Part shown: positions 16,720 to 29,100 of the stretch, one piece after another
Numbering within the stretch: position 1 is the first letter of the stretch
Layout of the letters: every line of letters starts with the position of its first letter
DNA from: Novosphingobium lentum NBRC 107847
Lineage (GTDB): Bacteria > Pseudomonadota > Alphaproteobacteria > Sphingomonadales > Sphingomonadaceae
Assembly (NCBI RefSeq): GCF_001590965.1
Contig: NZ_BCTW01000016.1
Location: 1-64,000 of the forward strand
Direction: 5' to 3'
DNA length: 64,000 nucleotides
Position numbers and translations under genes: made by a program
The notes under the pieces: generated by a model
What the model saw: only the letters and a program-made list of their open reading frames with translations
Told to the model about the DNA's origin: nothing
Databases searched by the model: none

Positions 16720-17942
16720 GAGCGATAATCCGCGTTGATAGAGATGTAGCCGTGGGTCAGGTCGCAGGTCCACACCGTGGCCCGTCCTTCGCCCAGGCCG
16801 AGATCGACTTCGATAGTCACGTCCTGCCCCTTGAGGTGCGCGGCGACCGGGGCCTCGTCGTAATCGGCCAGCGGCTGCCCTTCGCGCGCGGCCCAGATGC
16901 CGCCGAAGCCGATCGACAGCTTGTCGCGGTCGGCGGGTTCGCCGGCCTTGCCCACCGCCATGACCACGCGGCCCCAGTTGGCGTCCTCGCCCGCGATGGC
17001 GGTCTTGACCAGCGGCGAGTTGGCGATCGACAGGCCGACCCGCCGCGCGCTGTCGTCGCTGACCGCGCCGCTGACCGCCACAGCGATGAATTTCTGGGCC
17101 CCCTCGCCATCGCGCACGACCAGATGCGCCAGCTGGCGGCAGACATCGTGCAGCGCGGCGGCGAACGCATCGGCCCCGGGATCATCGAACCCGGCGAAGG
17201 GCGCGTTGCCTGCCTGGCCCGTGGCGAAGGCCAGCACGGTGTCGCTGGTCGAGGTGTCGCTGTCCACGGTGATGCAGCTGAACGTGGCGCGGTTGGCGGC
17301 GGACAGGCATTGCTGCAGGAACGCAGGCGCCACCGCCGCATCGGTGAACACATAGCCGAGCATCGTCGCCATGTCGGGCGCGATCATGCCCGAACCCTTG
17401 ATGATCGCGGCCAGTGTCACGGTGGTCTCGCCGATCACCGCCGTGGCCATCGCGCCTTTGGTGAACGTATCGGTGGTGCCGATGGTGCGCGCGGCATCTT
17501 CCCACGAACACGGCTGCGCGATCAGCGCCGCCTCGATCCCGTCGCGTGCCTTGTCTTTGGGCAGCGGCACGCCGATCACGCCGGTCGAGGAGACGAACAC
17601 CTCATCCGCCGGGCAGCCGAGCCGGTCCGCGACTTGCGCCATGATCGCCTCAACCGCCTCGCGCCCGCGATAGCCGGTAAAGGCGTTGGAGTTGCCGGCA
17701 TTGACGACCAGTGCCCGCGCGCGCCCGGCCTTGACCTGTTCGCGCCCCAGATCGACCTCGGACGAACAGCACACGTTGCGCGTGAACACGCCCGCGACGG
17801 CGGTTCCTTCGGCCAGTTCGACATAGGTGAGGTCGCAGCGGCCCCAGTCCTTGTACCCGGCGCGCGCGATGCGTGGCGTGGCCCCGGCGATCGCAGGCAA
17901 CGCGGGGAAGGGACGGGCGAGCGGGGAGACGGCGTCGGACAT
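16716..17942 (-). CDS. argJ: Bifunctional glutamate N-acetyltransferase / amino-acid acetyltransferase ArgJ
   Basis: 408 residues. ArgJ moves acetyl from N-acetylornithine to glutamate in the cyclic arginine pathway, and many also accept acetyl-CoA. Visible: VVNAGNSNAFTGYRG, VFVSSTGVIGVPLP, the self-cleavage region KGSGMIAPDMATML (cut before the Thr) and TVDSDTSTSDTVLAFATG. The C-terminal block includes EDANWGRVVMAVGKAG. The start MSDAVSPLARPFP at 17942 gives the family length; the frame remains open upstream through non-family sequence. It is the first gene of a two-gene minus-strand unit with the monophosphatase. The promoter must lie in the 143 bases shared with the divergent small exported-protein gene. 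Confidence 0.97.
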   Translation of the reverse strand: MSDAVSPLARPFPALPAIAGATPRIARAGYKDWGRCDLTYVELAEGTAVAGVFTRNVCCSSEVDLGREQVKAGRARALVVNAGNSNAFTGYRGREAVEAIMAQVADRLGCPADEVFVSSTGVIGVPLPKDKARDGIEAALIAQPCSWEDAARTIGTTDTFTKGAMATAVIGETTVTLAAIIKGSGMIAPDMATMLGYVFTDAAVAPAFLQQCLSAANRATFSCITVDSDTSTSDTVLAFATGQAGNAPFAGFDDPGADAFAAALHDVCRQLAHLVVRDGEGAQKFIAVAVSGAVSDDSARRVGLSIANSPLVKTAIAGEDANWGRVVMAVGKAGEPADRDKLSIGFGGIWAAREGQPLADYDEAPVAAHLKGQDVTIEVDLGLGEGRATVWTCDLTHGYISINADYRS

Positions 17943-18085
17943 GGGAGCGCGAGTAGCGCCTTGCTCCAACCGCGACAAGGTTGCCCCGCGGCGCCTGCTC
18001 TCGTGACATCCGACACTGACAAGGATCGAGATGAAACGTGTTTGCCAGTGGACGATCGCAGCAAACATTCCTATCTAGGCCGACA

Positions 18086-18352
18086 ATGACGCGCATCCTG
18101 CTCGCCTTACTCGCCCTCATCACGGGGCTGACCATGCCCGAGATCGCGTTTGCGACCTCGCGTACGGAAGTGGCTGACAGCATCGCGACTCCGACGGCTG
18201 CGCCGACGTCGGCCCGCCAGCAGAACTGTGTCGGTCGCGGCGGCGTCGTTCCGCGCCGGCCCGTCACGGTGCAACGCAAGACGGTGTGGCTGCCCGTTCC
18301 GGCGCTGATCCAGACCTGCGGCTTCCTGTTCGGCGATCGCGCGCGCGAATAG
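18086..18352 (+). CDS. Small exported protein of unknown function
   Basis: 88 residues beginning with a signal peptide (MTRILLALLALITGLTMPEI, then AFA before TSRTEV). The mature part is short, basic and holds two cysteines (QQNCVGRG, IQTCGFLFG), which could form a disulfide in the periplasm. No family recognised. An in-frame upstream start at 18038 would put the hydrophobic stretch internally, so the ATG at 18086 is preferred. It ends 110 bases before secA on the same strand. Coding confidence rests mostly on the signal peptide and fitting position. Confidence 0.55.
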   Translation: MTRILLALLALITGLTMPEIAFATSRTEVADSIATPTAAPTSARQQNCVGRGGVVPRRPVTVQRKTVWLPVPALIQTCGFLFGDRARE

Positions 18353-18462
18353 CGCCGCGTTGACTTCGCCGGGCTCGCACCACGCGGCCCCGCACACTTT
18401 ATCCTGCCGTTGGCCCCCGCGCCTTGGCGACGTCTACCTCCTTACATCACAGGAAATTTGTC

Positions 18463-21207
18463 ATGCTCGGCGCCATTGCCAAGACACTCTTCGGTTCGTC
18501 CAACGACCGTTACGTCAAGTCGCTCGACAAGATCGTGCGCCAGATCGCCGCCTTCGAGACCGATCTCGAAAGCCTGAGTGACGCGGAACTCGCCGCGCAG
18601 ACCGCCAAGTTCCGCGAGATGCTGGCCGGCGGCCAGACGCTCGACGATATCCTGCCCGAAGCGTTCGCCACGGTGCGCGAGGCGGGCAAGCGCGTGCTCG
18701 GCATGCGGCACTTCGACGTCCAGATGATCGGCGGCATCGTGCTCCACCGCGGCGAAATCGCCGAAATGCGCACGGGCGAAGGCAAGACGCTGGTCGCCAC
18801 GCTGGCGTCGTATCTCAACGCGATCGAGGGCAAGGGCGTTCACGTCGTGACGGTGAACGATTACCTGGCCCGGCGCGATGCCGAGTGGATGGGCCAGATC
18901 TATCGCTTCCTCGGGCTGACGGTGGGCGTGATCGTGCCCAACCTCAACGAGATGGAACGCCGCGAAGCCTACGACGCCGACATCACGTACGCCACCAACA
19001 ACGAGCTGGGCTTCGACTACTTGCGCGACAACATGAAGCACGAGCGCAGCCAGATGGTGCAGCGCCCGTTCAACTACGGCATCGTCGATGAAGTGGACTC
19101 GATCCTGATCGATGAGGCGCGCACGCCGCTGATCATTTCGGGCCCCACCGACGACAAGTCCGACCTCTACCTGTCGGTCGATGCGATCGTGAAGCAGATC
19201 GTGCCCGAGGATTACGAGGCCGACGAGAAGACCAAGAACATCACGCTGACCGAGGACGGGGTCGAGCGGGTCGAGCGGATGCTCGAGGATGCCGGACTGC
19301 TGGTCGGTTCCAACCTTTACGACGTCGAAAACACCCAAGTCGTCCATCACCTCGACCAGAGCCTCAAGGCCAACGTGATGTTCAAGCGCGACATCGACTA
19401 CATCGAGAAGGACGGCAAGATCGTCATCATCGACGAGTTCACCGGGCGCATGATGGACGGGCGGCGTTGGTCGAACGGGCTGCACCAGGCAGTCGAGGCC
19501 AAGGAAGGCGTGCGGATCGAACCCGAGAACCAGACGATGGCCTCGATCACGTTCCAGAACTATTTCCGCATGTATCCCAAGCTTTCGGGCATGACCGGCA
19601 CTGCCGCGACCGAGGCGCCCGAATTCTACGACATCTACAAGATGAACGTCGTCACCATCCCCACCAACGTCGCCGTGCTGCGCGTGGACGAGGACGACGA
19701 GTTCTACAAGAACACCCAGGACAAGTTCCAGGCAATCGCCAAGCTGATCCGCGAGAAAAGCGAGATCGGCCAGCCGGTGCTGGTCGGCACCGTGTCGATC
19801 GAGAAGTCGGAACTGCTGTCCGAATATCTCAATGCCGAAGGCGTGAAGCACGCGGTGCTCAACGCCCGCTTCCACGAGATGGAGGCGCATATCGTGGCGC
19901 AGGCGGGCCGGATGGGCGCGGTCACCATCGCCACCAACATGGCCGGGCGCGGTACCGACATCCAGCTGGGCGGCAACGTCGAGTTCCGCATCGAGGATGA
20001 GCTGGCCGAAACGCCCGAAGGCCCCGAGCGCGACGCCGAGATCGCCCGGTTCAAGGCCGAAGCGGCGGAGGAAAAGGCGCGCGTGCTCGCCGCAGGCGGG
20101 TTGTGCGTGATCGGCACCGAACGCCACGAAAGCCGCCGCATCGACAACCAGTTGCGCGGGCGCTCGGGCCGCCAGGGCGATCCCGGCCTGTCGAAGTTCT
20201 ACTTGTGCCTCGAGGATGATCTGCTGCGCATCTTCGGGCCCGACACGCTGTTTGCGCGGATGATGAATTCCAACCTCGCCGATGGCGAGGCGATCGGCTC
20301 CAAGTGGCTGTCCAAGGCGATCGAGACCGCCCAGAAAAAGGTCGAGGCGCGCAACTACGACATCCGCAAGCAGGTGGTCGAATACGACGACGTGATGAAC
20401 GACCAGCGCAAGGTGATCTACGAGCAGCGCGCCGACATCATGGATTCGGACGCGGTCGACGACGTGGTGATCGACATGCGCCACGATACCGTGAACTCGA
20501 TGGTCGGCGATGCCTGCCCGCCGGGATCCTATCCCGAGCAGTGGGACCTTGCCGCGTTGCACGAGCGGATCGGCGACACGCTGGGGCTCGATGCGCCGCT
20601 GAACGACTGGATGCAGGAAGACGCGGTCGAGCCCGAGCTGATCGAGGAACGCCTGCGCGAGATGGCCGATGCCAAAATGGCTACCAAAGTCAGCGATGTG
20701 GAGGCTGATTCATGGAAAATGCTTGAGAAGAGCATCCTGCTGGAACGACTCGATCATCACTGGAAGGAGCATCTCGCCACGCTCGACGCACTGCGCCAGG
20801 TGGTGTTCCTGCGCGCCTATGCCCAGAAGACGCCGATCAACGAGTACAAGCAGGAAGCCTTCGGCCTGTTCGAGAAGATGCTGGAGACGATCCGCGAGGA
20901 CGTGACGCGCATTCTCATGACCAACGAGTTCACCATGCGCGCGCCCGAGGATTTCGCGCTGCCCGAACTCCCTGATTTCCTCACCAGCCACATCGATCCG
21001 TTCACCGGCGAGGACGATTCCAGCCAGGTTCCCGGCGCGGCGGCGATGATGGGCGCGCTCGGCGGATCGTCGGCCGGGCAGATGGCGGCGGGCGATACCG
21101 CGCTGCTGGGTGACGATCCTTATGCCGGCACTGGCGTCAGCCGCAACGCGCCGTGCCCCTGCGGTTCGGGCCAGAAGTACAAGCATTGTCATGGTGCTGC
21201 GGCCTGA
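18463..21207 (+). CDS. secA: Preprotein translocase ATPase SecA
   Basis: 914 residues. This is the motor that pushes unfolded preproteins through SecYEG at the inner membrane. Visible: Walker [12 protein letters not shown] with Lys-108, [14 protein letters not shown], the [19 protein letters not shown]alker B region, [23 protein letters not shown] and [11 protein letters not shown]. The C-terminal tail [15 protein letters not shown] binds zinc and SecB. The start at 18463 follows AGGAAA; an upstream in-frame extension lacks family similarity. It stands just before the TPS operon, whose three exported products would depend on the Sec pathway, but the long gap and separate promoter suggest chance proximity. 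Confidence 0.98.
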   Translation: MLGAIAKTLFGSSNDRYVKSLDKIVRQIAAFETDLESLSDAELAAQTAKFREMLAGGQTLDDILPEAFATVREAGKRVLGMRHFDVQMIGGIVLHRGEIAEMRTGEGKTLVATLASYLNAIEGKGVHVVTVNDYLARRDAEWMGQIYRFLGLTVGVIVPNLNEMERREAYDADITYATNNELGFDYLRDNMKHERSQMVQRPFNYGIVDEVDSILIDEARTPLIISGPTDDKSDLYLSVDAIVKQIVPEDYEADEKTKNITLTEDGVERVERMLEDAGLLVGSNLYDVENTQVVHHLDQSLKANVMFKRDIDYIEKDGKIVIIDEFTGRMMDGRRWSNGLHQAVEAKEGVRIEPENQTMASITFQNYFRMYPKLSGMTGTAATEAPEFYDIYKMNVVTIPTNVAVLRVDEDDEFYKNTQDKFQAIAKLIREKSEIGQPVLVGTVSIEKSELLSEYLNAEGVKHAVLNARFHEMEAHIVAQAGRMGAVTIATNMAGRGTDIQLGGNVEFRIEDELAETPEGPERDAEIARFKAEAAEEKARVLAAGGLCVIGTERHESRRIDNQLRGRSGRQGDPGLSKFYLCLEDDLLRIFGPDTLFARMMNSNLADGEAIGSKWLSKAIETAQKKVEARNYDIRKQVVEYDDVMNDQRKVIYEQRADIMDSDAVDDVVIDMRHDTVNSMVGDACPPGSYPEQWDLAALHERIGDTLGLDAPLNDWMQEDAVEPELIEERLREMADAKMATKVSDVEADSWKMLEKSILLERLDHHWKEHLATLDALRQVVFLRAYAQKTPINEYKQEAFGLFEKMLETIREDVTRILMTNEFTMRAPEDFALPELPDFLTSHIDPFTGEDDSSQVPGAAAMMGALGGSSAGQMAAGDTALLGDDPYAGTGVSRNAPCPCGSGQKYKHCHGAAA

Positions 21208-21274
21208 TCGAGGCGACCGTTACCGCGCGGAGAGCCGTTATCGAATGTTAATCGCTGATTCACGTTCGTGCCGT

Positions 21275-21303
21275 TTGACATTGATCGAATACGGTTGTTA
21301 ATC
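21275..21303 (+). promoter_or_regulatory. Predicted sigma-70 promoter of the TPS-CHAT operon
   Basis: TTGACA (21275-21280), a 17-base spacer and TTAATC (21298-21303) lie about 65 bases before the TpsB start in a markedly AT-richer gap. A related TCGAAT/GTTAATC pair occurs just upstream (from 21241), so the two motif copies may mark a regulator site. The -35 is consensus; the -10 matches partly. Confidence 0.55.
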
Positions 21304-21367
21304 CGCAATCAGTTCAAAAAAATAACAAACGGGCCGCGTCGACGGGGAAGCGACGGGGGCAATTTAA

Positions 21368-23128
21368 ATGTTGGAATCAGGCATGGGACGCAGCCGGCTC
21401 GCTTTGGCGGGGGCCGTGGCTGCGGCATCCTTTGCGCCATTGGTGGTGCCCGCCCCGGCGTTCGGGCAGGGCGTGCCGTCGTCGTTGGGCGTGCCCGGTC
21501 GCGACGAGCTCAAGGCCGTCACGCAGGCGCCTGTCGAACAGGCGCCGCAACTGTCGATCAAGGGCGGGATCGAACGCTCGCCCTGTCCGCTGGGCGATCC
21601 GCAGTACGCCGACATCAAGGTCACGATAAGCTCGGTCGATTTCAACGGCCTGAAGGGTGCATCTGCAGCCGACATGGAACCGGCGTGGAAGCCGTTTGCC
21701 GACAAGCCGCAGCCGATCTCGACCATCTGCGAAATCCGCGACGCGGCCGCCACGATCCTGCGCAACAAAGGCTATCTGGCGGCGGTTCAGGTGCCGACGC
21801 AGCGCATCGAGAACGGCAACGTCAAGCTGGAAGTACTCTATGCGCGGGTCAAGGCGATTCGTGCGCGCGGCGAAACCAAGGGCGCCGAACGCAAGCTTGA
21901 GGATTACCTCAACAAGATCACCGAAGGCGAAATCTTCGATCGGTTCAAAGCCGAACGCTACCTGCTGCTGGCCCGCGACCTGCCGGGCTACAACGTCCAG
22001 CTGACCCTGCGGCCTTCGGGCGACGCCCCGGGCGACCTGATCGGCGAAGTCACCGTCCTGCGCCAGCCCTATACGCTCGATCTCACGGTGCAGAACCTGG
22101 CGGCGCCGGCGACCGGTCGCTGGGGCGGCCAGCTCCGCGCGCAAGTGTTCGGCATCACCGGGCTGGGCGATGCGACCACGCTTTCCTACTACGCGACGGC
22201 CGATTTCAAGGAACAGCACATCCTGCAGGCCAGCCACGAATTCCGGCCCGGCTCGCAAGGCCTGGTGCTGGGCGGGCAGTTCACATACGCCTGGACCAAG
22301 CCGTCGCTGGGCAACACCGGTCCCGCGCTGAAGGCGCGCACGCTGTTCGCCAGCCTTTATGGCCGCTATCCGCTGCTGCGCACGCAGGCCCGCAACGTGT
22401 GGCTGGCCAGCGGCTTCGACTTCATCAACCAGGACGTCGATGTGATCGGCCCGCTGACCCGCGACAAGCTGCGCGTGGGCTGGGCACGCCTCGATTTCGA
22501 CGGGATCGACACCGCCAACCGCCGCCCGCAATACCGCTATGCGGGTTCGTTCGAACTGCGCCAGGGCCTCGACGTGCTGGACGCAACCCGCACGTGCATC
22601 GGCGCCGGTTGCGCCTTGCTGGCGGTTCCGACCAGCCGCAACGACGGCTCGCCCGGCGCGACCGTGCTGCGCGCGCAAGGTGAGCTCGAAGTGGCGGCGG
22701 GCCGGTTCTCGATCGCGGTCGCGCCACGCGCGCAAGTGGCGTTCAAGCCGGTGCTGAGCTTCGAGGAGTTTTCCGCCGGCAACTACACCATCGGGCGCGG
22801 CTATGATCCGGGCACGATCGCAGCCGACAGCGGCGTGGGCTACTCGGTCGAACTGCGCGGTCCGCACATTCCCGTCCGGCAGGCCGGGGACATCACCGTG
22901 CAGCCGTTCGTGTTCACCGACGCGGCGTGGGTGTTCAACAAGGGCCAGCCCGGATCGCAGCACCTCAGCTCGGTCGGCGTGGGCGCGCGCGCGGAACTGG
23001 GTGCGCGCTTCCGCCTCGACACCTCACTGGCCGTTCCCACCGAACGGGCCGGCCTGCAGACGACACGCGGCAATGTCCGCTTCCTGGTGACCCTGACTGC
23101 CCGACTGCTTCCCTGGAGGACCAACTGA
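21368..23128 (+). CDS. TpsB outer-membrane transporter, ShlB/FhaC/HecB family
   Basis: A 586-residue outer-membrane translocator of a two-partner secretion system. A signal peptide ends near PAPAFGQ (residue 34). A POTRA region follows (about 80-210: ICEIRDAAATILRNKGYLAAVQVPTQ...VKLEVLYARVKAIRARG). The 16-strand barrel follows (VTVLRQPYTLDLTVQNLAAP, LSYYATADFKEQHILQASHEF), with the conserved channel-loop motif IGRGYDPG in place of VRGY and a terminal barrel strand FLVTLTARLLPW. It recognises the N-terminal TPS domain of its partner and exports it. Its stop overlaps the TpsA start (TGATG). The start ATG at 21368 follows GGGGGC; Met at 21383 is an alternative. Confidence 0.92.
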   Translation: MLESGMGRSRLALAGAVAAASFAPLVVPAPAFGQGVPSSLGVPGRDELKAVTQAPVEQAPQLSIKGGIERSPCPLGDPQYADIKVTISSVDFNGLKGASAADMEPAWKPFADKPQPISTICEIRDAAATILRNKGYLAAVQVPTQRIENGNVKLEVLYARVKAIRARGETKGAERKLEDYLNKITEGEIFDRFKAERYLLLARDLPGYNVQLTLRPSGDAPGDLIGEVTVLRQPYTLDLTVQNLAAPATGRWGGQLRAQVFGITGLGDATTLSYYATADFKEQHILQASHEFRPGSQGLVLGGQFTYAWTKPSLGNTGPALKARTLFASLYGRYPLLRTQARNVWLASGFDFINQDVDVIGPLTRDKLRVGWARLDFDGIDTANRRPQYRYAGSFELRQGLDVLDATRTCIGAGCALLAVPTSRNDGSPGATVLRAQGELEVAAGRFSIAVAPRAQVAFKPVLSFEEFSAGNYTIGRGYDPGTIAADSGVGYSVELRGPHIPVRQAGDITVQPFVFTDAAWVFNKGQPGSQHLSSVGVGARAELGARFRLDTSLAVPTERAGLQTTRGNVRFLVTLTARLLPWRTN

Positions 23129-26100
23129 TGCGCGCGACCCGGAACCGGAGCCATCGGGAACTGGCGATCACGTCGACTCTGGCGATCGCTGCGGCGCTCG
23201 TCGCTGGAGTGGGCACCGCGCAGGCGCAGTCATTTCAGGGAACAGGGTCGATCGTGGCCGGAAACGCCTCGATCGTTGCGGGAGGTTCTACAACCACGAT
23301 CACGCTGCAGTCCCCCACTGCGGTGATCAACTGGTCGACCAACGACAGCGCGATCGCCAACGGCGTTCCCATCGCCTTCCAGGCAGCCAACACCACGGCA
23401 ACGTTCAGGAACGCCGTGGGCGCGGTGAGCGATTTTGCGGTGCTCAATCGTATCCTGCCCACCGATCCGACCCGGCCGATCCAGTTCGACGGCCATGTCG
23501 TGTCGCAACTGCAGGCGGCAGCCGGCGGGCCGGTCACATCGGGCGGCACGGTGCTCTTCTACAGCCCTGCGGGTATCCTGATCGGCGCCAATGCGGTGTT
23601 CGACGTCGGCAATCTGGGCCTGACCGCGTCCGACGTGGTGTTCGATCCCACCTCGGGCGATTTCCTGCCCGGCGGCACGGCGACATTCTTGCCCGCCAAC
23701 GCCGGCTCGGTCGTGCAGATCGCAGGCGCAGCGCATATCAACGCCACCAATGCCGGCTCGTATGTCGCGGTGGTCGCCCCCTCGATCACGCAATCGGGCA
23801 GCATCAACGTCAACGGGTCGGCGGCGCTGGTTGCCGCCGATGCAGCCACGATCACATTCTCTCCCGATGGCCTGTTCAACATCCAGGCCACCTCGGGCAC
23901 CAGCGCCGCAAACCAGGTGCTGACCAGCAACGGCTCGATCACCGGGGCTGCGGGCAATTCCGGCACTGGCGCCAACCATCGCATCTACATGGTCGCGGTT
24001 CCCAAGAACCAGGCGATCACCATGCTGATCGCCAACGGCAGCACGCTGGGCTTCGACGTGGCCGCGGCGGCCGATGTCGTGGGCAATGCCATCGTCCTGT
24101 CGGGCGGGCTCGATATCGCGGGTGGCGATGCGGTGACCACCGGCCCCTCGATCGGCGCGGGCACCGGGCAGGCCGGGATATTCATCCAGGGTGTCACCGC
24201 GACCTCGGCCCTCACGGCCTCGGCCACCGGCTTCGATCTGCTCGGCGTGAGCGGCGGGACGATCGCGAATTTCTCCTCCAATCTCACGCTGCAGGGTGCG
24301 ACCAGCCCGGGCAACGGCGCCACCGCCTACATCAGCCTCAACGGTACGGGCAGTGGCGTCAACATCAACGGCAACCTGACGCTGACCACGCTCGACCAGA
24401 ACGTGGTGGCGCCGCTGTCGGTCATCCAGGCGCCGACGCTGTCCACCATCGACGTCGCCAACGCGGCCGTGCTCAATGTCGCGGGCGCCACGACGGTGGC
24501 CTACAACGTGTCGAACCTGGTCCAGGGCGCCGCAGCCACCGGCGGCAGCGCGCGGATTTTTGTCTCAAGCGGCGCCACGGCGCAATTCGGCGGTGCGGTG
24601 TCGGTATTCGCCAACACATTCACCGCCAGCGCAGCCGCCGGCACGTCGGGCGACGCGACGGGTGGGATCGCGGCGATCGCGACCTCGGACGCGGCCATCA
24701 CCATCGGCGGCGCGACCACGGTCACGGCGGATGCCTTTTCGGGCAACAGCCAGTTCAGCGGCGACGCCGGCTCGGGCAACGCCACGGGCGGGACGGTCAA
24801 CCTCACCACGTTCGGCAACAGTTCGTCCATCCAGTTCAACGGCACGGTGAACACGTCCGCCTCCGGCACGGCCGGGCAGGCGAGCGGCGCGGGCACGGTC
24901 GGCACGGCGACCGGTGGCGACGCCGTCGTCACGGCCAATGGCGGCACCAACAGCGGTATTTCGTTCAGCTCCACGCTCCAGGCACTGGCGCAGGGTACGG
25001 GCGGCGCGGGTACTTCCGGCATCAGCGGAACCGCCACAGGCGGCAACGCCACGCTCAACGCATTCGGCACCTCGACCGTATCGGTGACCGGGGGAACGAC
25101 GCTCGATTCCAGCGCGATGGGCGCAGCGGCGTTCGGCTCCAGCGGGTCGGCCGGCGCGGCAGTCGCGGGCCATACCAACGTCAACGCCAACAGTGGCGGG
25201 GTGATTCAGCTATCCGGCACGACGCAACTGACCAGCAACGCGTTCGGCGGCGCGATCGACGCCACGAACACCGCTGGTGGCAGTGCGACCGCCGGCGTCG
25301 TTGCCGTCACGAGTTCGGGCAGTACCTCGAACATCGTCATCAACAACGGGATCAACGCGTCAGCCAACGCGGTTGGTGGTGGCGGATCGGGCTGCCTTGC
25401 CTGCACGAGCGACGGCGGCGCGGCCTTGGGTGGCACCGTAACACTGTTCAGCACCGGCTCGGGCGGTGCGATCTCGGTGGCCGGCGCAACAGCGCTGGCA
25501 GCTTCGGCCGTGGGCGGGAACGCCTCATCGACCAACGGCGCGATCGCCACCGGCGGTTCGGTCCAGGGCATCGCGGATACAGACAGCGCGCTGACGTTCG
25601 GCGGACAGGTCACTGTCGTCGCAACGGGCGAGGGCGGGGACCAGACCGGCAATCTCGCCGGCGGCCTGGGCACGGGCGGTTTCGTCCAGTTTGTGTCACA
25701 CCTTGGCGGATCGCTGCAGGTGAACGCGGGGATCACCGCATCGAGCCAGGGCCTGGGCGGAACAGGCTTCGGCACAGGCGCCAGCGGCGGTGGCGGCACC
25801 GGCGGCACGGCCCGGCTGTTCAGCGATGGCGGAACGATCGGCACCACCAGCGACGTCTCGCTCAACGCCAATGGCTTGGGCGGCGTCGGCGACCTTGCCA
25901 GCGGAGCCGGCAACGGCGGCGCCGGGATCGGCGGCACGGCGGAACTGCGAGTCAACTCCCCGACGCTGAACGGCAACAACGGCCTGATTGCGATCGGCGG
26001 AACCACCACGCTGCTGTCCGATGCCACCGGCGGGGCCGGTGCGATTGCCGGTTCGGGCACGGGCGGACAGTCCATCTTGTTCACGCGCTTCGGCAGGATC

Positions 26101-29100
26101 CAGTCCGCGCAGGCATTGTTGTCGAGCAAGGGTGTGGGCGGTCAGGGCGTTTCCGGCAGCGACGGTGGCACCGGAACGGGCGGAACGGTCGACATCTTTT
26201 CGCTTAATTCGCTGGCGGGCGCCGGCAGCATCACCATCGGCAATACTTCGGCGGTCGCCGAAGGTGTCGGCGGCATTGGTGGCGACGGTGCCACGCCCGG
26301 ACAGAACGGTGGCAACGGCGGCCTGGGCACCGGCGGGATCATCGCTGTGGCGGCCAGTGCGGGCAACGGCACGCTGTCGATCACCAACCTGTCCGCAGAC
26401 GCGCGCGGGATTGGCCAACGCGGCGGCAACGGCGGGGCATCGTCCACCGGACAGGCGGGCAAGGGTGGCATCGGCGGCGCAGCCGCAGGTGGCAATATCC
26501 AGATCGGGACGATCAGCGATATCGATACCGGCGCGGTCAATACCGGCTCGGGTTCCTACACCACAATCTTTGCCTTCAGCGACGCCACGGGTGGCGCGGG
26601 CGGTGCTGGTGGATCGGGCGCAGGCGGCGGGATCGACGGCAACGGCGGCGATGGCGGCCTTGCCACAGCCGGTGCCGCAACCCTGCTGGTGCGTGGCGCC
26701 CCGGTTACCCTAACCGGCGCTTCGACGTTCAGCGGCAGTGCTCAAGGTGGCAGCGGCGGGTCGGGCGGCACCAGCGGCGTGGCCGGTGTTGGCGGCAATG
26801 CCATCGCCGATGGCAACAGCGGCGCGGGCCTGCTCGCAACGAACCGCTTCAACGTTCCCTCCCAGCGCGGATCGCTGAGCGCGTCGAACCTGACGTTCAC
26901 GTCGTCGATCGTCGGCGGAGCCGGATCGACTGCCGGGGTCGGCACGCTTACCGCCCAGCAGCTGTTCCTGACGCTGACCAACGCCGATGTGTCGGCCACC
27001 AGCATCGGATTTGCAGGTTCGGCCAACGTGATCGGCGCAACCGCGCTGGCCAGCCCGATTGCCGTGACCGGGGGTAATCTGAACCTGACCGGGAACCTGT
27101 CATTTGTTACCCCCGGTGACGTCAGCCTGACGCTCGATTCGGGCAATATCAACCTCGACACTGCCGTGATCAACGGCCGCAACTTTGTGCTCGGCTCGGC
27201 GCCGGTCACGACCGGCACGCTGCATGCCGCGTCGAGTCTGCAGCTGTTCACCAACTCCGACATCGTGGCCTATGCCAACATCGATACACCGTTCAGCCAA
27301 GGGTTTACGGTGCCAGGGCGCCTCCAGCTCGGCAACGTCACAAGTGGTGGCAGTGTCACCGCGCAGGCGATCGGCGGCGACATTACGCTGGGAGCGATCA
27401 ACGCCACCGGCGTGAACCTGACTGCGGGCAACTTCATCGCGGTTGGGCCGATCGCAGCCCCGACAGACGTCGTGATGGCCGCCAATGCCGGCATCACGAC
27501 TGGCCCGATCCTGGCAGGCGGCAAGATCGACCTGACCGCCGGCACGCTGTTGACCGCAAATGGTTCGCTGGACGCAGGCGACAAGGTTTCGCTCAAATCT
27601 CTGGGCGGCGCCGTGACCATCGGCAACGCCTCGGCGGGGATCGTCAACCCCAGCTCCGATCCGGCGGCCAAGTACAATATCTCGATCCAGTCGGCCGGGT
27701 CGATCACGGCGGGCACGCTCAACGCACTGCACGACATCGGGCTGGTCACGCCGGGCAATGTCGATGTGTTCTCGCTCACCGGTCGCGATATCGGTGTGCT
27801 GGCCACGGGATCGAGCACGGTCGGTTCGCTCAACCCGAACGGCCGGGTGCTGTTCGCCGATTCCTCGATGGCGGCGCTGGGCTTCACGTCTTCGGGATTC
27901 GATCCCAACCCGATCTTCGCGGCCGCGCCGGTGCGCGGCACCGGGGCGATTTTCATCAACAACCCGGTCAGCGGCGGCACGTCGTTTGCGGCCGCCACGT
28001 CGGGCGCGTTCACCGTGGCGCTGGCGGGCATCAGCGTGGGCGACATCACCGGCACCGGACCGATTTCGATCGATGCCGGTTCGGTGACGGCAGGCAACCT
28101 TTCCGGAACGTCGGTGACCGTCCACGGCGATACCGCTTTGTCGGTGGGCAATGTAAACTCGAACGGTGCCGCGTCGCTATCGTCCGGTGGTGCGCTGTTG
28201 TCAGGCTACATCCTCGCCAATGGCCAGGTCGACGTTTCCGCCGCCGCAACGCTGACAGCAACCGCCGTCGTCTCGCTGGGTGGTCCGATCACTGTTGCAT
28301 CGGGCAGCGACATGAACCTGTCGGGCCTCAGCGCACCGCAGGCCATCACCGCCACATCGGGCGGTACGCTTACCGTGACCGGTGGTCTCGATCCGGTGTT
28401 CGGCAATCTCCAGGTCGGGGCAAACGGCGCGATCACGCTTACCGCGACCGGCAATATCCTGCTGCCCAACGTGCAGGCCGATCCGACACAATTCGGTCTT
28501 CCACCCTCCTTCAACCCGATCACGATCACATCGAGCCAAGGTTCTGTCACGGCTGGCCTAATACAGACGTTGGGCGACGTGGTGCTCGCCGCCAAGACCA
28601 CGCTGACGGCAGCCAGCATGACTGGCCGCGATCTGCTGGGGCTGGGCAGCGGCGCGATCAGCTTTGGCGCGATCAACAATACCGGGCGCGTGCTGCTGGC
28701 CGATTACGGCATGCTGGCGTCGGGCCAGGCGGCCGGCGTATTTGATCCCAACGCGGTGTTCGCGGCGACGCCAGTGCGCACGACCGGCCCGATCGCGATT
28801 GCTGGTGCCATCAACGCCAGCCAGTTTTCCGCCGCCTCTGGCGGAACTTTCATGTCGCAGGCGATCACTTCGTCCGGGACGCTCGCCATCGACAGCGGCG
28901 CGGCGGTCAACACCGGCGCGCTGAGCGGTGCCACCGGCGTGAACGTCACCGCCACGGGCGATGTGTTGACGCTCGGCATCTCCAGCGGAGAAGTTCTCAA
29001 GGTCACATCGGCGGGCGCGATCACCACCGGCGCCCTGCAGGCAGGCGACACCGTCGAAATCTCGGGAACGGGCGCGGTAAATGTCGCGAACGTCAGCGCG

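Noticed and set aside
18442..20562. Antisense open frame of about 706 codons opposite secA
   Set aside because: Shadow of secA; the His/Asp/Val-rich product is typical of antisense frames in GC-rich genes.
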